Origin: Paenibacillus profundus
GTDB taxonomy: Bacteria > Bacillota > Bacilli > Paenibacillales > Paenibacillaceae
DNA: 64,000 nucleotides
Assembly: GCF_021369635.1 (NCBI RefSeq)
Contig: NZ_JAJNBZ010000002.1
Location: 398,502-462,501 of the forward strand
Direction of reading: 5' to 3'
A program made the position numbers and the translations under genes. The number at the start of each line of letters is the position of its first letter. Position 1 is the first letter of the stretch. Shown piece by piece: positions 44,175 to 53,222 of the stretch. The notes beneath the pieces were generated by a model, which was not told the origin of the DNA, searched no databases, and was given only the letters and a program-made list of their open reading frames with translations.

Positions 44175-44207
44175 TGTTAACCTATTAGTATACATAATAG
44201 GTTAACA
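44175..44207. promoter_or_regulatory. BirA-type biotin operator before bioA
   Basis: TGTTAACCTATTA (44175-44187) and TAATAGGTTAACA (44195-44207) are perfect inverted 13-mers with a 7-base gap. TGTTAACC and GGTTAACA at the ends match the known biotin-repressor half sites. Overlaps the likely promoter of bioA. Confidence 0.9.
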
Positions 44208-44220
44208 AAAGTTTTTCGCA

Positions 44221-44355
44221 CTAGCAATCCCCCGCTCGGTGCTGCAGCAGGATGAAATCCTCGGTCCGCAGCATGAATAGAAGATTAGTCTCGGGGAGGA
44301 TCGCGATTTCGTTCGGCAGGCGCTTCAGGCTGACAAGGAGCCGATGTATGCTCAT
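44221..44355 (-). CDS. Possible short gene or gene remnant
   Basis: A 44-codon frame, MSIHRLLVSLKRLPNEIAIL, then PETNLLFMLRTEDFILLQHR, ending at TAG 44221-44223. Third codon positions are strongly G/C-biased in the way of real genes of this genome, so it has coding character. There is no ribosome site before the ATG, and the only upstream starts lie in weaker sequence, so it may be a truncated remnant. It sits between bioA's operator and the divergent ABC gene. Confidence 0.35.
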   Translation of the reverse strand: MSIHRLLVSLKRLPNEIAILPETNLLFMLRTEDFILLQHRAGDC

Positions 44356-44414
44356 AGTACGGTTCAATAAGGGGGTAAACCTCTTATAGAGAGATGAGAA
44401 GGAGGCGTGATCCA

Positions 44415-45368
44415 GTGGCACGGATCATTTACGAAATCGATCATGTCAGTCAGCTGTATAAGCGGGGCAAGGTAAAGGCGAACGTCGATATTACGTTACA
44501 GGTGCAGGAGGGAGAAATCCTGGGCGTACTCGGCCCGAACGGCGCAGGCAAATCAACATTAATCAAGCAGATGATCGGGCACTTGCAGCCGACGGAGGGG
44601 AAAGTGTCGTTCTACGGAACAGATGTGGTTCAACAGACGAGGCGTGTGGCGCAGCAGGTCGCTTACTATTCACAAGAACCGCACGTATTGGCATCACTCA
44701 AAGTGCAAGAGGCGTTGGTGTTCACCGGAAGACTGCGGGGAATGGCCAAGCTGGAGGCTGAATGTCAGGCCGAGGAACTATTAGAAATGATGGGAATGAC
44801 TGAATTGCGCCGGAAGCAGCTCAAGCATCTATCCGGCGGTCAGCGGCGGATGATCGGCATAGGGACGGTTATGATCGGCAGCCTGCCAGTCATGATCCTG
44901 GATGAACCGACGAATGAATTGGATCCGGCGAACCGGCGTCTTGTCTGGAATCTCATCAAGGAGCGCAACTTGCAGGGCGCTACAGTCATTCTAGTCACGC
45001 ACAACGTGCTGGAAGCCGAACAAGTCGTCGATCGGGTGGCCGTCATCAATCACGGCCGGCTGCTTGCGATCGATGCCGTTGCGAAGCTGAAGCAGAAGGT
45101 GGACCAACGCCTGAAGTTCGAGCTGATTACGGAATTCGGTCGAAGAGAAGAGGCGGCAGCAGCGATGAGGCAGTGGGGACATCTTCATATTAATGGAGAG
45201 AATCGGCTTATCCTCTTGGTGGATAAAGAATCGGCGAGCCAGGTGCTCGATTATATCGTTCATTTTCCAGAACTGCCTATTGAGGAATACGCTGTGAAGC
45301 CGCCGAGCCTCGAAGATGTTTATTTCCATATCGACGGTCAGGCTGAACGGGAGGCGAGTGGCGCATGA
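44415..45368 (+). CDS. ABC transporter ATPase, DrrA-like
   Basis: A 317-residue ATPase: Walker A GPNGAGKST, signature KHLSGGQRRMIGIG, Walker B VMILDEPTNELDP, switch His in LVTHNVLEAE, and a DrrA-type C-terminal region (about 225-317). The GTG at 44415 has GAAGGAGG at spacing 9; the frame could start upstream at 44394, but that codon precedes the ribosome site. It overlaps the permease gene by four bases (ATGA). A drug or lipid exporter is likely; substrate unknown. Confidence 0.9.
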   Translation: MARIIYEIDHVSQLYKRGKVKANVDITLQVQEGEILGVLGPNGAGKSTLIKQMIGHLQPTEGKVSFYGTDVVQQTRRVAQQVAYYSQEPHVLASLKVQEALVFTGRLRGMAKLEAECQAEELLEMMGMTELRRKQLKHLSGGQRRMIGIGTVMIGSLPVMILDEPTNELDPANRRLVWNLIKERNLQGATVILVTHNVLEAEQVVDRVAVINHGRLLAIDAVAKLKQKVDQRLKFELITEFGRREEAAAAMRQWGHLHINGENRLILLVDKESASQVLDYIVHFPELPIEEYAVKPPSLEDVYFHIDGQAEREASGA

Positions 45369-46165
45369 ATCCAGCAATGAATCCGAAGCAAGCCTCGGCA
45401 GCCGCTGCGATAAGTGGTCCCGGGCGCATCTGGACGGAGCTGTCCATCCTATTTCGCATCCAATTCGCCATCGTGCGGGATAGCTGGGTCTGGGTCGTTC
45501 TGATGGCGACCATGTTTCCGTTGACGACGACACTGTTTATGTCGTTTTTCGCCGACAATCCGAGCGAAGAGATGATGATTCGCATCATAGCGGGCAATCT
45601 CATCTTCGGTGTCATCGTGATGGGGATGAACGGCATGGGACAAGAAATTTCATGGCAGAAGCATCAGGGCCACTTCACGTATTATGCTTCGCTGCCGATC
45701 TCCAAGCTGAACTTTGTGCTCGCCAATTTGCTTCGCGGGCTTATGAATACGCTCCCGTCCTTCATTATTCTGGCTATGATTGGGCAATGGGGCTATGGCA
45801 TCGAATTTCATTACTCATGGGGGCTTCCGGTTGTCGTCATCCTCTCGCTGGCGAGTGTCGTCGGCATCGGTGTATGCATCGGCTTCTGGTCGCCGAATCA
45901 CCAGCTTACGAACATGCTGGTGCAGGCCCTGATGATGTTCGTCACTTTTCTGTCTCCCGTCATGGTAGACATTCAGCAGCTTCCCGTGCCTCTGCAGTGG
46001 CTGTCTTATCTGTTTCCCACCACGTATGCGGCTGACGCGATGCGGAACGTGCTCTTGGCCGGATGGTCCACCGGCGTTATGTTGGACTGCGTCGTCTTGC
46101 TCGCCTATAGCGTCGTGACGATCTTCGTCATCAACAATCTGGTCAAATGGCGGATCGGCGAATAG
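45365..46165 (+). CDS. ABC-2-type permease, DrrB-like
   Basis: A 266-residue protein with six membrane helices and the family's MFVTFLSPVMVDIQQLPVPL, then QWLSYLFPTTYAADAMRNVL segment, typical of ABC-2 drug exporters. The ATG overlaps the ATPase stop. It is separated from the acpS gene by 173 bases. Confidence 0.9.
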   Translation: MNPAMNPKQASAAAAISGPGRIWTELSILFRIQFAIVRDSWVWVVLMATMFPLTTTLFMSFFADNPSEEMMIRIIAGNLIFGVIVMGMNGMGQEISWQKHQGHFTYYASLPISKLNFVLANLLRGLMNTLPSFIILAMIGQWGYGIEFHYSWGLPVVVILSLASVVGIGVCIGFWSPNHQLTNMLVQALMMFVTFLSPVMVDIQQLPVPLQWLSYLFPTTYAADAMRNVLLAGWSTGVMLDCVVLLAYSVVTIFVINNLVKWRIGE

Positions 46166-46338
46166 CGCATGAATGGGGAGCGGGCCGAGCCGAACCGCCG
46201 CTTCCCTCCGTACTTGATTCTCATGCTGCGGCAGTTGTATGCTCTGTATTAGTGCGTGTACAAAAGGGACTATCGAAATCCTCGCTTTTGCTAATGGATT
46301 TACGACATCCGGATGATAGGAAGGGAAGAAGCAGCGTT

Positions 46339-46776
46339 ATGATTTATGGAATCGGGCATGACATATTGGAGTTGGATCGGGTAACCCGCCTTCTGAACGG
46401 CAAGAGTAAAGACCGCTTCCTGCAGCGGGTGCTGACACCGGCGGAGCTTGCGGTGCTCAAGCAACGGGAAACGCGTATGGCAGAATGGGTGGCGGGCCGA
46501 TTCGCGGTGAAGGAAGCGGTCGTCAAAGCGTTCGGTACAGGAATAGGCCGTACGATCGGCTTCCTTGATATCGAGGTGCTGCCCGATGCGCATGGCAAAC
46601 CGCACGCGTGTGTAAGCGAAGCGGCCTGGAACCGCCTCGGCCTGCCCAGCGACTCCTATCACATTCACGTCAGCATCTCGCACCAGCCAAGCCTTGCTTC
46701 GGCACAGGCCATCGTGGAGCATCGGCAACGTGCTGCACGCAGCGGAGATGACAGCAGCGCACCCGCCGCACTCTGA
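46339..46776 (+). CDS. acpS: Holo-[acyl-carrier-protein] synthase
   Basis: A 145-residue phosphopantetheinyl transferase that activates acyl carrier protein. The family motif GIGHDILELDRV is near the N-terminus (Asp8 binds magnesium) and RFAVKEAVVKAFGTGIGR (about residues 54-71) holds the second acidic ligand. The ATG at 46339 follows a GGAAGGGAAG stretch; the frame runs back to 46147 without a ribosome site. The C-terminal tail from about residue 130 (RAARSGDDSSAPAAL) is longer and less conserved than usual. Confidence 0.94.
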   Translation: MIYGIGHDILELDRVTRLLNGKSKDRFLQRVLTPAELAVLKQRETRMAEWVAGRFAVKEAVVKAFGTGIGRTIGFLDIEVLPDAHGKPHACVSEAAWNRLGLPSDSYHIHVSISHQPSLASAQAIVEHRQRAARSGDDSSAPAAL

Positions 46777-46890
46777 ATGGAAGCGGGTCAGAGCCGGGTA
46801 AGAGGCAGTCGAGATTCGCACGACAATCGGATAGAAGAAGTCCCGTTCCCCGCATGAGGAGCGGGACCGGTATGTCTGGAAATCGGAATC

Positions 46891-47415
46891 CTATTCGTTC
46901 AAATAAGTTATCACGCGGCTTTGGATGAATTGGACCACCTCATCCAGCGATTTTTGCCCCGCATAGTACATCTTCGCTTTATCCGCTACGATGCGCATCA
47001 CTTTGTCATCGCTGCACAAGCGTATTCGCCTGTTCAATGAGATGACGGTACGTCTCATTTTGACCAGAGCTCCGCTCCATTTGGCCGTGACCGTACCAGT
47101 CTTGATTTGCTCTACCGTTTTTCCGAATTGTTCGTTATACGCTTTCTTGTTCATCGGCATATCACTAAGTTCAGGCGACTGCTGCCTCTCGTCGGGCAAC
47201 AGGAGCTTCAGGAAATCCCAAGCTTCCTTCTACGCAGCAGCTCCGCGTAATTGTCCCATCTGACGAAATACCTTTCCTGCGAACCATCCTGCACGGAGTA
47301 CACCATTCTCATTGCAAAGGGGGATAATATAAAACAGCATAAAGCCGAATAAACTGGGGGCGAGAAAGGCGAGCGCGATGACGGAATCGCGGCGCAGCTT
47401 GTGTTGCAATCTCAT
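46891..47415 (-). pseudogene. Decayed sugar-ABC remnant: permease N-terminus joined to solute-binding C-terminus
   Basis: The minus strand from 47415 opens like a sugar permease (MRLQHKLRRDSVIALAFLAP, then SLFGFMLFYIIP) and then loses similarity near 47320. In the same frame, after a TAG at 47230-47232, it continues KEAWDFLKLLLPDERQQ up to DEVVQFIQSRVITYLNE, which is the C-terminal part of an extracytoplasmic sugar-binding lipoprotein. So two transporter genes have been joined by a deletion and one stop has appeared. No intact partner genes are here. Confidence 0.75.
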
Positions 47416-47593
47416 AATGCATCCTCCATAATGGGTGGTAATTCATTCGCTTGCAGACAACAGCATAACTTCCTTAAGTGACAACTGCGTGTCACATCGG
47501 CATGCAGCGGCCGAAAAATATGGCCTAGCTTAGAAGGCGTGCAGGATATGAAAAATCCTGATGACGGACGGAAAGGAGTTTGCTGGCGAACAT

Positions 47594-48259
47594 ATGGAGC
47601 ATACGATTCTCGTCGTGGATGACGAGCAGCTAATACGTGAATTGATAGCAGACTATTTGGAAGATGAAGGATATGAAGTGATGCAAGCGGCAGATGGAGC
47701 GGAAGCCGTCTGTCTCCTGCGCCAGCGGGCAGTGGACCTGGTCGTCTTGGATGTGATGATGCCGGGGAAGAACGGATTCGAGGTGTGTGAAGACATCCGT
47801 TCCTTTTCGAATGCGGTCATCGTCATGCTGACCGCCAAAGCGGAAGAGGGAGACAAGCTGACCGGTTATGGGAGCGGGGCCGACGATTATGTTACGAAGC
47901 CGTTCAGCCCGAAGGTGCTGGCGGCGAAGATACGAGTGCTGCTGCAGCGCTGGAGTCATGCGGAACCGGCTAGCGGTGCGGAGGAGACGGGATTTGTTAT
48001 CGACGAGGCGGCTTATGAAGTGCGGGTGAACGGATCCGTGCTGCCGTTGACGACGAAAGAATTCGAGCTGCTGCGCTGCTTGTCGCAGCATCCGAATCAA
48101 GCGCTTACACGCGATAGCATTTTGGACAAGGTATGGGGGATGGATCATTTCGGGGATGTCCGCACCGTGGACACGCACATTAAGCGGCTGCGCCGCAAGC
48201 TGGGCGAGCACGCGGAGCACATCGTAACCGTAAGGGGGAACGGGTACAAATACCGATGA
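47594..48259 (+). CDS. OmpR/PhoB-family response regulator
   Basis: A 221-residue two-component regulator. The receiver has acidic pocket VVDDEQ, phosphoacceptor Asp53 in DLVVLDVMMPGKNGFE and Lys in YVTKPFSP. The winged-helix output has PLTTKEFELLRCLSQHPNQA, then RTVDTHIKRLRRKLGE. The start is uncertain: the ATG at 47594 fits the protein but has a weak ribosome site, and ATG 47561 lies before an AAAGGAG at 47572. It overlaps the histidine kinase by four bases. Target genes are unknown; the adjacent sugar-ABC is a decayed remnant. Confidence 0.92.
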   Translation: MEHTILVVDDEQLIRELIADYLEDEGYEVMQAADGAEAVCLLRQRAVDLVVLDVMMPGKNGFEVCEDIRSFSNAVIVMLTAKAEEGDKLTGYGSGADDYVTKPFSPKVLAAKIRVLLQRWSHAEPASGAEETGFVIDEAAYEVRVNGSVLPLTTKEFELLRCLSQHPNQALTRDSILDKVWGMDHFGDVRTVDTHIKRLRRKLGEHAEHIVTVRGNGYKYR

Positions 48260-49959
48260 AAAAGTCATTATTTGCGGGCAAGCCGCGGCTTGCCGTCAAA
48301 ATGTACTGGACGACAGCGATCGGATTTTTATTGTTCACCGCACTGTTCATGGTGCTGCAGCTTATTTTCTTCCAGCCGTACTCGTTGACGATGCGATCCA
48401 ACCAACTGAAGAGTGAATTTCGAGCCTTATACGACGAGCTCCATGGACAGCATATCGATAACAAATGGATGGCACGCGCCGCTTCCTTTGACGTGGCTCA
48501 CTACTCCTTGACGGGGGTGGTGGAGAAGCGGGGAAAGGACGTTCGAGTATTTTTGGGTGAACGTCCACAGCAGGCGGTCCGTCTGCGCAAGCAGGACGAT
48601 CCGAACATTTATATTTTTCATACTTCGCCGGAGGCTCCTGTCATCCCAGGTATTCCAACGAAGATTACTCCTATCGCTCCTGTCACACCATACAAAGAAG
48701 AGGAGCTCATTCCAACAACGCCGGCATCCTGGTTCAGTCCAGATGCGATGCGGCTGAACTTCGTGCTGGAAGAGAAACTGACCGACATGCTGAAGCTGTC
48801 GCTTGAAGACGGTCTTGCCGTCGAACTGTTCAAGCAAGGGGCGCTGGACGAGAAGAACGAGCGGATATGGGCGGCCATAGCTCCCCTTCCAGAAGAGAAT
48901 GATGCCGAACGCTACATGATTACGGTATCCACGCTGCAGCCGGTCTCGGATGCCTCCTCGCTATTGGGTGGCTTCTATCGCTACTTCTACATTGCAGCGA
49001 TTGCGCTGCTGCTCGGATTCGCGTTTTTGTTCACGCGCATGATTTCGCAGCCGCTCGTGAAGCTGAACGAGATGGCAAAGCGCTTGGCGCGCCTGGACTT
49101 CTCCGCGCGGACGGACATCAAGCGCGACGATGAAATCGGGGAGCTGGCGCATACGTTCGACTTCCTCGCGACCGAATTGAACGGCACGATGCAGGAGCTG
49201 CGCTCGGCGAACGAGCAGCTGCAGCGGGATATTGAGAAGGAGAAGCAGCTGGAGCGGCTGCGCAAGCGCTTTGTCGCCAGCGTATCGCACGAATTGAAGA
49301 CGCCGGTCAGCCTGATTCAGGGTTATGCGGAAGCTTTGCGCGATAACGTGGGGCATGGGGCGAAGCGGGACAAATATGCTTCGGTCATCGTGAGCGAGTC
49401 AGAGCGCATGTCGCGGCTCGTCCATGATTTGCTCGACCTGTCGCAGCTCGAGAGCGGGAAGTTCCACTTGCAGTGGAGCGAAGTGTCGCTCCGGATGACA
49501 TTGCGGATCGTTCTGCAGACGCTGGAGGCATTAACCGGGGATTGCCGCGTGACGATGTATTGGAATGTGCCGGAGGAAGAGGTATTCGTGCATTCGGATG
49601 AGCAGCGCTTGCAGCAAATTTTGACGAATGTGCTGACGAATGCGCTCCGCCACACGCCATCGGGCGGCCGCGTGGAAGTGCGCGTGCGATGGCCGCAAGA
49701 CAACGCTGGTGATTGCGTGCAGGTTGAAGTGTATAACGAGGGCGAACCGGTGTCAGAGGAGCATCTGCCGCACATATGGGATGCGTTCTACCGAGCCGAG
49801 TCCTCGGGCAATCGAGCCTCAGGCGGCAACGGCATCGGGCTTTCGATCGTGAAGCATTTGCTGGAGAAGCACGGCAGCGTATATGCTATCCGCAATGTGG
49901 ATGGCGGAGTGCTCGTTACGTTCACGCTGCCGGTTTCGGATGCGGTGAGCGAGGAATAA
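48256..49959 (+). CDS. Sensor histidine kinase, partner of the response regulator
   Basis: A 567-residue kinase. Two membrane helices (about residues 18-40 and 240-260) flank a 200-residue external sensor with a Pro-rich stretch (PEAPVIPGIPTKITPIAPVT). A HAMP domain (about 260-315), coiled coil, then phosphoacceptor His345 in SVSHELKTPVSLIQGY and an ATPase domain (LTNVLTNALRHTPSGG, GIGLSIVKHLLEKHG) follow. The start overlaps the regulator stop (ATGA), so the two are translated together. The Pro-rich external linker suggests a cell-wall-spanning sensor; ligand unknown. Confidence 0.95.
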   Translation: MKKSLFAGKPRLAVKMYWTTAIGFLLFTALFMVLQLIFFQPYSLTMRSNQLKSEFRALYDELHGQHIDNKWMARAASFDVAHYSLTGVVEKRGKDVRVFLGERPQQAVRLRKQDDPNIYIFHTSPEAPVIPGIPTKITPIAPVTPYKEEELIPTTPASWFSPDAMRLNFVLEEKLTDMLKLSLEDGLAVELFKQGALDEKNERIWAAIAPLPEENDAERYMITVSTLQPVSDASSLLGGFYRYFYIAAIALLLGFAFLFTRMISQPLVKLNEMAKRLARLDFSARTDIKRDDEIGELAHTFDFLATELNGTMQELRSANEQLQRDIEKEKQLERLRKRFVASVSHELKTPVSLIQGYAEALRDNVGHGAKRDKYASVIVSESERMSRLVHDLLDLSQLESGKFHLQWSEVSLRMTLRIVLQTLEALTGDCRVTMYWNVPEEEVFVHSDEQRLQQILTNVLTNALRHTPSGGRVEVRVRWPQDNAGDCVQVEVYNEGEPVSEEHLPHIWDAFYRAESSGNRASGGNGIGLSIVKHLLEKHGSVYAIRNVDGGVLVTFTLPVSDAVSEE

Positions 49960-50072
49960 AAGTGTGAGGCAGCCGATACGAGCCGTGTCGAGATTCTGGT
50001 TTTCTCGATGAGGCTGGTTTTTGGTACAATGGGAAGCAGGAGAAAACCGGACAAGCGGGGGAGTGTTGCAAA

Positions 50073-50555
50073 ATGAACGGTTCGCGATGGATGCGGAGCA
50101 AAATGTACATCGTCGTATGGGCGGTGCTGGCGCTTTCGCTGCTGCTGCTCATTCAAGGAAATGGGAAGAAGGCGGTCTCCGGTGTCATTGTCGCCGGTAT
50201 TGTGTTTGCCGTTGTTAAATATTTTGGTGCCAAGCAGGCCGAGCAATCGTCTGACCCACAGCAGCATAGCTATGGCATTCTCGTTATTTGCGAACAGGCC
50301 GATGATGAGGACGAGATTCAGCATGAGGAACTGCTCGATGAGATGTTTGCCGCGGGGAACGTGGACATCTCTTATCAATGCACAGCTAATGAGCTCAAGG
50401 AGTGGAATCCATCACTTGACGTGCTGCAGCTCCCTTGCTTCATGGTGTTGAATGGAAATAGCTCGGATGAACTTGAAGTTCTAGTTAAGCATCCGTTCTT
50501 TTACAGTTCCGATCACCGGGAAGTAATTCGGTTCATTCAAGAGAATAAGAAATAG
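50073..50555 (+). CDS. Hypothetical membrane protein
   Basis: A 160-residue protein with two N-terminal membrane helices (about 12-28 and 34-50) and a cytoplasmic acidic alpha/beta region (ILVICEQADDEDEIQHEELL). The segment VLQLPCFMVLNGNSSDELEV, plus YQCTANELKEW, has a thioredoxin-like ring but no CxxC. A TGGTACAAT extended -10 element lies at about 50026-50034. Followed directly by a dispersed-repeat copy. Function unknown. Confidence 0.75.
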   Translation: MNGSRWMRSKMYIVVWAVLALSLLLLIQGNGKKAVSGVIVAGIVFAVVKYFGAKQAEQSSDPQQHSYGILVICEQADDEDEIQHEELLDEMFAAGNVDISYQCTANELKEWNPSLDVLQLPCFMVLNGNSSDELEVLVKHPFFYSSDHREVIRFIQENKK

Positions 50556-50564
50556 CTATAAGCG

Positions 50565-50599
50565 CGTGTTCGCAAAGGGGACTTTTGAACAACCTCTAT
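50565..50599 (-). repeat. Dispersed AGAGGTTGTTCA repeat, minus-strand copy
   Basis: On the minus strand: ATAGAGGTTGTTCAAAAG, then TCCCCTTTGCGAACACG. Closest relative of the copy at 22312. It begins 10 bases after the upstream stop, between convergent genes. Confidence 0.65.
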
Positions 50600-50609
50600 A
50601 AATACAATA

Positions 50610-50643
50610 ATAGGCCGCACCTAAGAACGAGGTGTCGGCCTAT
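50610..50643. terminator. Terminator-like hairpin between convergent genes
   Basis: ATAGGCCGCACCT (50610-50622) pairs with AGGTGTCGGCCTAT (50630-50643), with small mismatches. Serves the cytochrome gene on the minus strand. Confidence 0.65.
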
Positions 50644-50666
50644 CGCCATATAACGGACGGATGCAT

Positions 50667-51017
50667 TTATTTCTTGCTTGCCAGCCATTCGGCAACTTTT
50701 TCGATGTCGGCTTCGTCAAGGCTCTTGCCGAGCGCCGGCATGCGTTCGCCGCCATTTTTGATCGTATTCACGATATCTTCCTTGCTCAACCGTTCGCCTA
50801 CCTTCTGCAGATTCGAAGGCGCGCCCATCAGCCCTTGCATCTCATCGCCGTGGCATTGCATGCAGCGCTGCTTGTAGATGGCGACGGCGTCTTCCGGCCC
50901 TTCGAGCGCCTTGGAGCTTGAACTTCCTCCGCCCCCACACCCGGCAAGCATAAGGCCTGCAGCAAGCAATACGATTATGCTCAGCGTATAACGTGAAGAT
51001 GTGCTTCGTCGAAGCAT
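50667..51017 (-). CDS. cccB: Lipoprotein cytochrome c, CccB/c551-like
   Basis: A 116-residue membrane-anchored cytochrome. The signal peptide ends in lipobox LMLAGCGGGG, so Cys becomes lipidated; a Ser/Gly linker follows. The haem site is CMQCHGDEM (CxxCH) and the axial Met is in GGERMPALG. The start is the ATG at 51017 after GGGGCGG; the frame runs to 51143. Such small cytochromes pass electrons to oxidases in Bacillus-type membranes. Monocistronic. Confidence 0.92.
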   Translation of the reverse strand: MLRRSTSSRYTLSIIVLLAAGLMLAGCGGGGSSSSKALEGPEDAVAIYKQRCMQCHGDEMQGLMGAPSNLQKVGERLSKEDIVNTIKNGGERMPALGKSLDEADIEKVAEWLASKK

Positions 51018-51155
51018 CACATATCCGCCCCTTTGTATCCAGTGCCCCAACGGGCATTGTCTATGATCTTGTATACAATATAGTATAGGAAGTTCTTCCA
51101 ATCCAAAGCAAGGCGTAATGCGCATTGTTGCTAGAACGTTCACATCTCATAAGGG

Positions 51156-51632
51156 TTACAGCTTCATGCCCATGCGGCTCTTATAGCGTTTGATTAGAAT
51201 TTGAGTTTCTACGCTCATAATGCCCGGCAAGACGTACATTTTCTCTTTCAGAAATTGCTCCATCTCGCGGTTCGTGGCAAATAAACCGTGCATATGCAGC
51301 TTGCTCGGACCAGTCATATGATAAAGGCTGGTCACGCAAGGCTCGCAAGCCAGCTCATCAGCCGCCTGCATCAAATATTTTGGCTCTACCTCCACGTTAA
51401 AAAAGGCGGATACGCCGATGCCGATTTTTTCCGGATTGATGACGATTGTGAATTTCTCTAGCACCCCTTCTTCCATTAGCGCATTCACCCGGGCTTGAAC
51501 GGCGACCCGTGACAGGTTTACTTCTTTAGCCAAATCGGTATAGGAAATGCGGCTGTTCTCGTGGAGCAGCGATAAAATGGTTTTGTCAATCTCGTCAAGC
51601 GACGAAGCGGGAATGTCATACAGCGTGTGCAT
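51156..51632 (-). CDS. Lrp/AsnC-family regulator
   Basis: A 158-residue regulator with an N-terminal helix-turn-helix ([40 protein letters not shown]) and a C-terminal RAM/AsnC ligand domain ([20 protein letters not shown]). The ATG at 51632 has GGAGGTG at spacing 6; the frame extends back to 51683. It lies 81 bases after (minus strand) the TauE-DUF1634 pair and could control it. Effector, probably an amino acid, unknown. Confidence 0.9.
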   Translation of the reverse strand: MHTLYDIPASSLDEIDKTILSLLHENSRISYTDLAKEVNLSRVAVQARVNALMEEGVLEKFTIVINPEKIGIGVSAFFNVEVEPKYLMQAADELACEPCVTSLYHMTGPSKLHMHGLFATNREMEQFLKEKMYVLPGIMSVETQILIKRYKSRMGMKL

Positions 51633-51712
51633 GCGCAGCACCTCCGGTTGGGAAAAGGGTTTGTTTACTGCTTGGTTGGACAATCACTAATGACTTGAAA
51701 ATGGCCAGACAT

Positions 51713-52099
51713 TCAACCAATTTTGCCAAGCGCAAAGCTTATCATGAGAATGAGGAATACCAGTGACGTAATTATGACATACAAATAATCTTTTTCCTTC
51801 AGAAAGACAAAAATCGAGACCGCGACGCGGAAGACCGGGGTCAATATCAATAGTGACAATCCGGCCATCATGATGGCATAGGCTTTACCTTCGACAAGCC
51901 CGGTCACAATTCCTGTCACCGTCGTAGGATAGGTCTGTTCCGGATAACCGCTCTGCCCGGTAATCAAAAACAGCAGCAAGCCCGTTACAATAACGGCCGC
52001 GCTGGTGAGGACGCCGATGCGCAAAAAGGTGCTGACAGCGGCTTCTACATCATAGATTTTCTCGTCTTTCGCCTGCTTTTTATTCATTGCTTCATTCAT
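51713..52099 (-). CDS. DUF1634 membrane protein
   Basis: A 128-residue protein with three membrane helices, of the DUF1634 family (VSTFLRIGVLTSAAVIVTGL, then LVEGKAYAIMMAGLSLLILT). Such proteins regularly follow TauE/SafE exporters, as here, and may be accessory subunits. Its start overlaps the TauE stop by one base. Confidence 0.88.
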   Translation of the reverse strand: MNEAMNKKQAKDEKIYDVEAAVSTFLRIGVLTSAAVIVTGLLLFLITGQSGYPEQTYPTTVTGIVTGLVEGKAYAIMMAGLSLLILTPVFRVAVSIFVFLKEKDYLYVIITSLVFLILMISFALGKIG

Positions 52100-52938
52100 T
52101 ACATACCACCCAATCCTTGTACAATCATTTGAACTGCGACATAGGCAAGTATAGGGATGAACAATTTGCGAATGGTCTTGTTCTTTAACCGCTGCATGAT
52201 GCGCGCGCCAATCGTGGCTCCGGTCAGGACGCCAAGCGCGACAGGGGCCGCAATTCTGGGATCGATGTCTCCCCTGAATAAATATACGCCAGCGCTCGCC
52301 GCTGCCGTTACGCCCATCATCAGGTTGCTCGTGGCGCTCGATACTTTAAGCGGGAGCTTCATGAACATGTCCATCGCCATCACTTTGAAGCTGCCGCTGC
52401 CGATGCCAAGCAAGCCTGAGATGACGCCAGCTCCATACATGACGCCGAATCCCCCATACGGGTTCGCGACATTGTAATGAACCTCTTGCTGCAGCGCCTT
52501 GTCGTAGTAATGGCTGTGCAGCTTGAGCTTAGTCGCCAGCGGATGAGGCTCTACATTTTCAGGCAGCTCACTCTTCGCTTTCTTTATCATAGCCAAGGCG
52601 GAATAGAGGAGCAGCAATCCGAAAATGACGTACAACCAATCGGGTGCGATGATGGCGCCGAGAAAGGCTCCCGTTATGGCGCCGACCGTAGTGGCGATTT
52701 CCAAGAACATGCCGACACGCAAATTCGTAATGCGGTCTTTGATATAGGCGATGGCCGATCCGCTCGAAGTAGCGATGACCGAAATGATGCTGGCTCCAAT
52801 GGCATGATTGATGTCCACCCCGAACAACAAGGTAAGCGCCGGCGTCACGATAATGCCGCCACCCAGACCGAGCACGGAGCCGACGATACCGGCAAAGACG
52901 GAGATGAGTAAGATCTTTAGTGCAAAAAGCGTCAACAT
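52099..52938 (-). CDS. TauE/SafE-family sulfite/organosulfonate exporter-like permease
   Basis: A 279-residue membrane protein with about eight helices. Repeated GSVLGLGGGIIVTPAL and VISGLLGIGSGSFKVMAMDM segments are the inverted family repeats. SSATSNLMMGVTAAASAGVYL is conserved. The family moves sulfite, sulfoacetate or other sulfur anions outward. It leads a minus-strand operon with DUF1634, and an Lrp gene follows. Substrate unproven. Confidence 0.9.
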   Translation of the reverse strand: MLTLFALKILLISVFAGIVGSVLGLGGGIIVTPALTLLFGVDINHAIGASIISVIATSSGSAIAYIKDRITNLRVGMFLEIATTVGAITGAFLGAIIAPDWLYVIFGLLLLYSALAMIKKAKSELPENVEPHPLATKLKLHSHYYDKALQQEVHYNVANPYGGFGVMYGAGVISGLLGIGSGSFKVMAMDMFMKLPLKVSSATSNLMMGVTAAASAGVYLFRGDIDPRIAAPVALGVLTGATIGARIMQRLKNKTIRKLFIPILAYVAVQMIVQGLGGM

Positions 52939-53222
52939 AGTTTCTCCCTTCCATGTTTATTCTCTGATGTGTCCATGACGAAATGAAATAAAAATAGATT
53001 AATTAGTTACGTTATTCATAAAAAATGGCACATCTTTATTTCATTATATATAACAAATTTGATTTTATCTTTCTTTTTGTAAAAAAATAATGACTTTTTT
53101 GTGCTTGTTCATTAATGGAAAGGATTGAACTAATCATAAAGGTTGTATATCGTTAATAGCATGAATGGTTTAGCATGTGCATTATTCATCATTATTCATC
53201 ATTTGGAGTAGGGGAGGCCGTC

